64,000 bases of DNA from Dehalococcoidia bacterium (GTDB lineage Bacteria; Chloroflexota; Dehalococcoidia; DSTF01; JACRBR01): the NCBI GenBank assembly GCA_015478665.1, contig JADMII010000005.1:95589-159588 (forward strand), read 5' to 3'. Made by a program: the position numbers and the translations under genes. The first letter of the stretch is position 1. The number at the start of each line of letters is the position of its first letter. Below the pieces are notes generated by a model. That model did no database searches. It saw only the letters and a program-made list of their open reading frames with translations, and was not told where the DNA came from. Of the stretch, positions 60,228 to 64,000 are shown piece by piece.

Positions 60228-61043
60228 TCAGCCGGCGACGTCGGGGGCGAATCCCATCGGCGCGACGCCGCCCGCGAGCCCACCGCCGTCGATGACGAAG
60301 CCCTGTCCGTTCACATAGCTCGACGCGTCCGACGCGAGGAAGATCGCCAGCGGCCCGAGCTCCCACGCCTCGCCGAGGCGCTGCGCCGGCAGGTAGCGTC
60401 CGCGGGCGCGACTGAAGGCCCGCTGCTCGTCGCTGCGGGGCGGCGCCTGCGCCACGAACCCCGGGATGATGCAGTTGCAGCGGATGTCGTACTTCCCGAG
60501 CATCGCCGACAGCGACTTCGTGAGCGCGATGACACCGGCCTTCGCGGCGCCGTAGGCGAAGCCCGTCGGGTTCGCGCGCATCGCCGTGCCTGAGGCGACG
60601 TTGATGATCACGCCGCCGTGCCCTTCCGCCACCAACTGGCGCGACGCCGCGCGCGCGCAGTAGAACGCGCTCGAAAGATTGACGTCGATCGTGTCGCGCC
60701 AGTCCTCGTCCGTCACATCCCAGAACTCGGCACTCATCCCGCGCGCGTCGCCGATGCCGGCGTTCGAGAGCATGATGTCGATCCGGCCGAACGCATCGAC
60801 CGCGCGCCCGATCAGGCGGTCGCACTGCGCCGAATCGCGCACGTCCGTCGGCTGCGCGACGGCACGCCGGCCCAAGGCGGTGACGTCCGTCGCCGTCCGC
60901 TCGATCTGCTCGGCGGTGCGGGCGGCGCAGACGACGTCGGCGCCGGCGGCGGCGAGCGCGAGCGCCATCTGGCGGCCGAGCCCGCGCCCGGCGCCGGTGA
61001 CGACCGCAACCTTGCCGTCGAGCCGCAGCTGTTCGAGTACCAT
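60228..61043 (-). CDS. SDR family oxidoreductase
   Basis: A 271-residue classical short-chain dehydrogenase with TGAGRGLGRQMAL, LSNAGIGDARG, the catalytic Ser in NVASGTAMRAN and Tyr-x3-Lys in FAYGAAKAGVIALTK. The end SYVNGQGFVIDGGGLAGG is typical. Substrate is unknown; 3-oxoacyl or secondary-alcohol substrates are common for this branch. TACAAT at 61063-61068 is a good -10, and GGAGGAAG precedes the ATG. It is followed by the lysine-less SDR 71 bp downstream, so the two are probably cotranscribed and could form a complex. Confidence 0.9.
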   Translation of the reverse strand: MVLEQLRLDGKVAVVTGAGRGLGRQMALALAAAGADVVCAARTAEQIERTATDVTALGRRAVAQPTDVRDSAQCDRLIGRAVDAFGRIDIMLSNAGIGDARGMSAEFWDVTDEDWRDTIDVNLSSAFYCARAASRQLVAEGHGGVIINVASGTAMRANPTGFAYGAAKAGVIALTKSLSAMLGKYDIRCNCIIPGFVAQAPPRSDEQRAFSRARGRYLPAQRLGEAWELGPLAIFLASDASSYVNGQGFVIDGGGLAGGVAPMGFAPDVAG

Positions 61044-61296
61044 TGTGCGCTTCCTCCGCCGCATTGTAGGAGTGCTCCACCCTGGCGGGAAGCCTCTCGT
61101 CGTGGCGCCGCCGCCCGTCTGTCCACCCACAGCCGCATCGTCCAGGTCTCCGCCGCAACGCTGCGATGGAGCACGCGCGCGGTCGGCCGCTTCGTGCGCG
61201 ACGCGCCGACGGATCGACGCCGTGCGATTCCCCGAAGCCCGCACGCCGCCTACACTGCCGCCTGACACTCGCGGGCTGTTCGACGAAAGGTGCTTC

Positions 61297-62070
61297 ATGG
61301 ACGGGTTGTTTTCGGTCGAGGGCAAAGTCGCCGTCATCACCGGCGGCTCACGCGGCATCGGCTACATGATCGCGCAGGGCTTCGTCGAAGCCGGCGCCAG
61401 GGTCTACATCACCGCGCGCAAGGCCGATGCCTGCGATGCCGCGGCCGCCGCGCTCGCGAAGGCCGGCATCTGCATCTCTGCGCCAGGCGACGTCGCGACC
61501 GACGCCGGCTGCCGGGCGATCGCGGAGGCGGTCGGGCGCGACGAGCGCGCGCTGCACGTGCTCGTGAACAACGCCGGCGCGAACTGGGGCGCGCCGCTCG
61601 CCGACTACCCGGACGCCGGCTTCGACAAAGTCTTCGCCACGAACTTGAAGGGCGTCTTCAACCTGACGCGCGCCCTGCTGCCGCTGCTCCAGAATGCCGC
61701 CAGCGACGATGACCCAGCCCGCGTCATCAACATCGGCTCGATCGATGGCCTGCAGGCGCCGGCGCTCGAAACCTACGCCTACTCGTCGAGCAAGGCGGCG
61801 GTGCACCACCTCACGCGCGTGCTCGCCCAGAAGCTCGCGCCCCAGCGGGTGACGGTGAACGCCATCGCGCCCGGCCCCTTCGAGAGCAAGATGATGCATG
61901 AGACGCTCGAGCGCTTCGGCGACTCGATCCGCGCATCGTGTCCGCTGGGGCGCATCGGCCGCCCGGAAGACATGGCGGGGACGGCGATCTTCCTCGCGTC
62001 GCGCGCCGGCGCCTACCTCACGGGCGCGGTGATCCCGGTCGATGGCGGCATCTCGACGCGCCACGCCTGA
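61297..62070 (+). CDS. SDR family oxidoreductase, RhlG-like
   Basis: A 257-residue classical SDR. MDGLFSVEGKVAVITGGSRG, with the following IGYMIAQGFVEAG, closely follows RhlG-type NADPH 3-ketoacyl reductases. NNAGANWGAPL, INIGSIDGLQAP and Tyr-x3-Lys in YAYSSSKAAVHHL are intact. VNAIAPGPFESKMM and LTGAVIPVDGGIS complete the fold. AAAGG lies 8 bases before the ATG, and TACACT at 61251-61256 is a plausible -10. It is divergent from the SDR pair at 59353-61043. Confidence 0.92.
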   Translation: MDGLFSVEGKVAVITGGSRGIGYMIAQGFVEAGARVYITARKADACDAAAAALAKAGICISAPGDVATDAGCRAIAEAVGRDERALHVLVNNAGANWGAPLADYPDAGFDKVFATNLKGVFNLTRALLPLLQNAASDDDPARVINIGSIDGLQAPALETYAYSSSKAAVHHLTRVLAQKLAPQRVTVNAIAPGPFESKMMHETLERFGDSIRASCPLGRIGRPEDMAGTAIFLASRAGAYLTGAVIPVDGGISTRHA

Positions 62071-62140
62071 TGATCCGGCGACAATTGTTACGGCGTGCGC
62101 TCGCGGCGGCTGGCCACGCCCGCGCACGCGCGTGAGTCAG

Positions 62141-62152
62141 TACACTGCAGCG
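62141..62152 (+). promoter_or_regulatory. Leaderless-type -10 of the GT39-like gene
   Basis: TACACT followed by six bases (GCAGCG) and then the ATG at 62153. No ribosome binding site and no clear -35. Confidence 0.45.
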
Positions 62153-63577
62153 ATGTCCGGATGGGCGACCACGATCGGCCGCGCACCGTCGCAGGCGATG
62201 ACGCGCCTGCGACCGCCCGTCGTCGCATCGCTCCTTGCGCGGCTGCGGCAGCGGCCGTCGTTCCCTGTCCTCGTCGGCTTCAGCCTCCTCGTCTGGCTCT
62301 CGCTCGTGGGCCTCGTCGCTCCCTATGACCCGGACGAGGCCGTGTACAAGATCGTCGCCAGCGGCATCGTCCATGGTCGCTGGCCGTACCGGGATCTCTT
62401 CGACCACAAGCCGCCGCTGATCTACGTCTGGTACCTGCCAAGCGCGTTTGGCGCGAGCATCCGCTTCGAACGCGTAGTCGCCGCGGCCATGCTGGCGCTC
62501 AGCCTCTGGCTCCTCTGGAAGATCGCCGCGCGCATGCTGCCGGAGCGCGAAGCGCGGGCTGCGACGCTCGCCTACGCGGCGCTGCTCGCGAGCCCGGTGA
62601 TGGCAATCGGCGCGAACACCGAAGCGTTCATGATCGCGCCGCTGCTCGCTTCCGTGCTCGTCGCGTCACCGGTGTTCGCCGGCGTACTGCTCGGCGTCGC
62701 CGTGATGACGAAGCCCGTCGCCATCGCCTACCTGCCGCTGCTGCTCCTGCTGCGGCGCCGTGAGCGCCGGGCGTGGTTGCTGCCGCCCGCCGCTCTGGCC
62801 GCCGTGCTGGCGATCTCGGCGCCGTTCCTGCCGATCTGGCGGTCGTATCTCGAGGCGAACGTATCCTTCAATCTGCTCTACGGTGGCTCCGTGACGCCAC
62901 TCGCCCGGCTGGTCGGCCTGGTGACATTGAACCCACTGGTGATCATCGCCGCGTTGCCCGTCTGGATCGCCTCGGCGGTCGCCGCGGTCTCTCGCCGTGA
63001 CCCGCGGCTGCTGCTGTGGGCCGCCTTCGGGCTGGCGGCGGTGAAGGCCACAGGCCGCGACTACGGATATTACTACGTCCCGATGCTGCCGCCTGTGGCG
63101 CTGCTCGCCGGCCAGGCGCTGCCCGCGCTCCTGCAACCGGGGCGGCTGCGCAGAGTCGTCGCGGCCGCCGCGACGGCCAGTCTGGTGGCGGCCGTCGTCG
63201 CGCTGGTGATCGGCTGGCGGATCGGAGAGCAATACGAGCCGCTGCGGGCGGTCATCGGCAACAAGTCGACCGAACTCTACGTGCTCGGCGATGATGCGCG
63301 GGTGTACGCATATGCCGGGCGACAGCCGGTCCGGCGCTTCTTCTACGGCGTGCCGCTCTCGCTGAACAGCACCTGGAGCGACAGCACGCGAGATGCCTTG
63401 CTGCGCTGCCCGCCGCAGACCCTCGTCGTGCCGAGCGACCCCTCGACGCCGTTCCCCATCCCGTGGACATCGCAGCTCACCTCGCTCTATCGCGAGCGCC
63501 AGACGCTGCCGGCAGCCGTCGTCCTGAGCCAGCCGACGACGACGTGTGCGCCGCCCGGCCCGGAGGCGAACGGCTGA
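62153..63577 (+). CDS. GT39/PMT-type membrane glycosyltransferase
   Basis: A 474-residue polytopic protein with about ten membrane helices. The acidic loop after helix 1 reads LVAPYDPDEAVYKIVASGI, the Asp-x-Asp/Glu motif of ArnT and protein-mannosyltransferase-like enzymes that use polyprenyl-phosphate sugars. HGRWPYRDLFDHKPPLIYV continues the family pattern. The C-terminal 120 residues form an external domain. No ribosome binding site is seen; TACACT at 62141-62146 lies 6 bases before the ATG, a leaderless layout. Acceptor unknown; a lipid or protein mannosyl step is plausible. Confidence 0.88.
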   Translation: MSGWATTIGRAPSQAMTRLRPPVVASLLARLRQRPSFPVLVGFSLLVWLSLVGLVAPYDPDEAVYKIVASGIVHGRWPYRDLFDHKPPLIYVWYLPSAFGASIRFERVVAAAMLALSLWLLWKIAARMLPEREARAATLAYAALLASPVMAIGANTEAFMIAPLLASVLVASPVFAGVLLGVAVMTKPVAIAYLPLLLLLRRRERRAWLLPPAALAAVLAISAPFLPIWRSYLEANVSFNLLYGGSVTPLARLVGLVTLNPLVIIAALPVWIASAVAAVSRRDPRLLLWAAFGLAAVKATGRDYGYYYVPMLPPVALLAGQALPALLQPGRLRRVVAAAATASLVAAVVALVIGWRIGEQYEPLRAVIGNKSTELYVLGDDARVYAYAGRQPVRRFFYGVPLSLNSTWSDSTRDALLRCPPQTLVVPSDPSTPFPIPWTSQLTSLYRERQTLPAAVVLSQPTTTCAPPGPEANG

Positions 63578-63906
63578 CGACCGGTTCCCGTGCGGCGTCC
63601 GCTCGCACTCGCTGATGCGCGTGCTCCCGGCGGCGCAGGCGCCGGCGATGCCAGACGCAGGCTCGGGTAGACCGGCCCTGCCGCCTCGTGCCCGGCCGTC
63701 GCCGGCGGGACACTCGTCGTCCCACGGTCATGACGGTCACGCCGGCCTCGACGTATGCGGCTGCCCGGGAGGCGGCACCCGCCACGCCTACAACCGTGGG
63801 TGCGTCACAACACATGCGAGTGCCGTCGTATCTCGCGCGCCGTGGGCGGGTGCAGCTCAAGTGCGCCACGGATCCGTCGCGCCGGATCCGCCGCCACAGG
63901 AACAGC
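63578..63906. other. Intergenic region between the GT39-like gene and tRNA-Cys
   Basis: About 330 bases without a convincing gene. Short open frames exist on both strands but have no ribosome binding site, leaderless promoter or recognisable product. The terminator-like hairpin lies just to its right. Confidence 0.4.
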
Positions 63907-63933
63907 GAAACCGGCCCCCACGGAGCCGGTTTC
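63907..63933 (-). terminator. Hairpin downstream of tRNA-Cys
   Basis: GAAACCGGCTCC and GGGGCCGGTTTC (minus strand) form a 12-bp stem with one G-T pair and a GTG loop, 13 bases after the tRNA 3' end. No T-run follows on either strand. It probably marks the end of the tRNA transcript and perhaps of the convergent glycosyltransferase transcript. Confidence 0.5.
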
Positions 63934-63946
63934 AGATTCAGAATAT

Positions 63947-64000
63947 TGGAGGCGACGACCGGATTCGAACCGGTGATGGGGGTTTTGCAGACCCCTGCCT
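63947..64000 (-). tRNA. tRNA-Cys(GCA) (partial, 5' end outside window)
   Basis: The 3' 54 bases of a tRNA with encoded CCA. The anticodon stem GGGGT/ACCCC encloses CTGCAAA, giving anticodon GCA. The T arm is CCGGT/ACCGG around TTCGAAT. The discriminator is U, the usual identity base for cysteine tRNA. The acceptor 3' strand reads CGTCGCC. Confidence 0.93.

Overview
The window is high-GC bacterial chromosome. It reads most like Chloroflexota, probably Dehalococcoidia or a close relative. The reasons are a short InfB, a membrane-anchored YvcK, a LuxR-type HTH beginning RGRPKHPDILTPREWEVL, an actinobacterial-like order of suf genes under a SufR-type repressor, and inositol-lipid genes. This placement is inference. 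No phage, insertion sequence or CRISPR array is visible. Genes are dense, often overlap as ATGA/GTGA, and lie on both strands.

Layout. 1-3223 (minus): nusA-ylxR-infB, with a promoter and a terminator-like hairpin in the nusA leader. 3717-7409 (plus): a drug-type ABC exporter and lepA. 7533-17332: mfd, pth, an unknown gene, a NifS/IscS-type cysteine desulfurase, NAD(P)HX repair, acpS, folD and a 44-residue membrane protein. 17520-26795: a tandem winged-helix regulator, yvcK, gatB, a secreted CHRD-like protein, tRNA-Leu(UAA), a DinB-fold protein, a frameshifted enoyl-CoA hydratase, an epoxide-hydrolase-like protein and a PIN toxin-antitoxin pair. 26945-33725: gltB and a LuxR/transmembrane/beta-propeller sensor.

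33901-42241 (minus) is one long iron-sulfur operon: sufR, sufC, sufB, a DinB-fold gene, sufD, a zinc-ribbon protein with Gly-Glu-His repeats, a Rieske ferredoxin, a 67-residue unknown, sufS, sufU and sufT. Next come arsR-arsM behind a near-consensus leaderless promoter, purA, tmk, a HemQ-Rieske fusion and an aldo/keto reductase.

48674-57863 (minus) is the most unusual part. An XRE-type HTH is fused in frame to inositol-3-phosphate synthase. It is followed by two LpxL/PatA-type acyltransferases, a PHP phosphoesterase and a PimA-like glycosyltransferase, with an AUR1-like PAP2 protein further down. Together these suggest synthesis of an acylated, mannosylated phosphoinositol lipid, with Ino1 possibly controlling its own operon. 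The window ends with an NDUFA9-like epimerase, three SDRs (one lacking the catalytic lysine), a GT39-type mannosyltransferase and a partial tRNA-Cys(GCA).

A recurring theme is promoters with a TANNNT element 6-7 bases before the start codon and no ribosome binding site. This indicates that leaderless mRNAs are common here.
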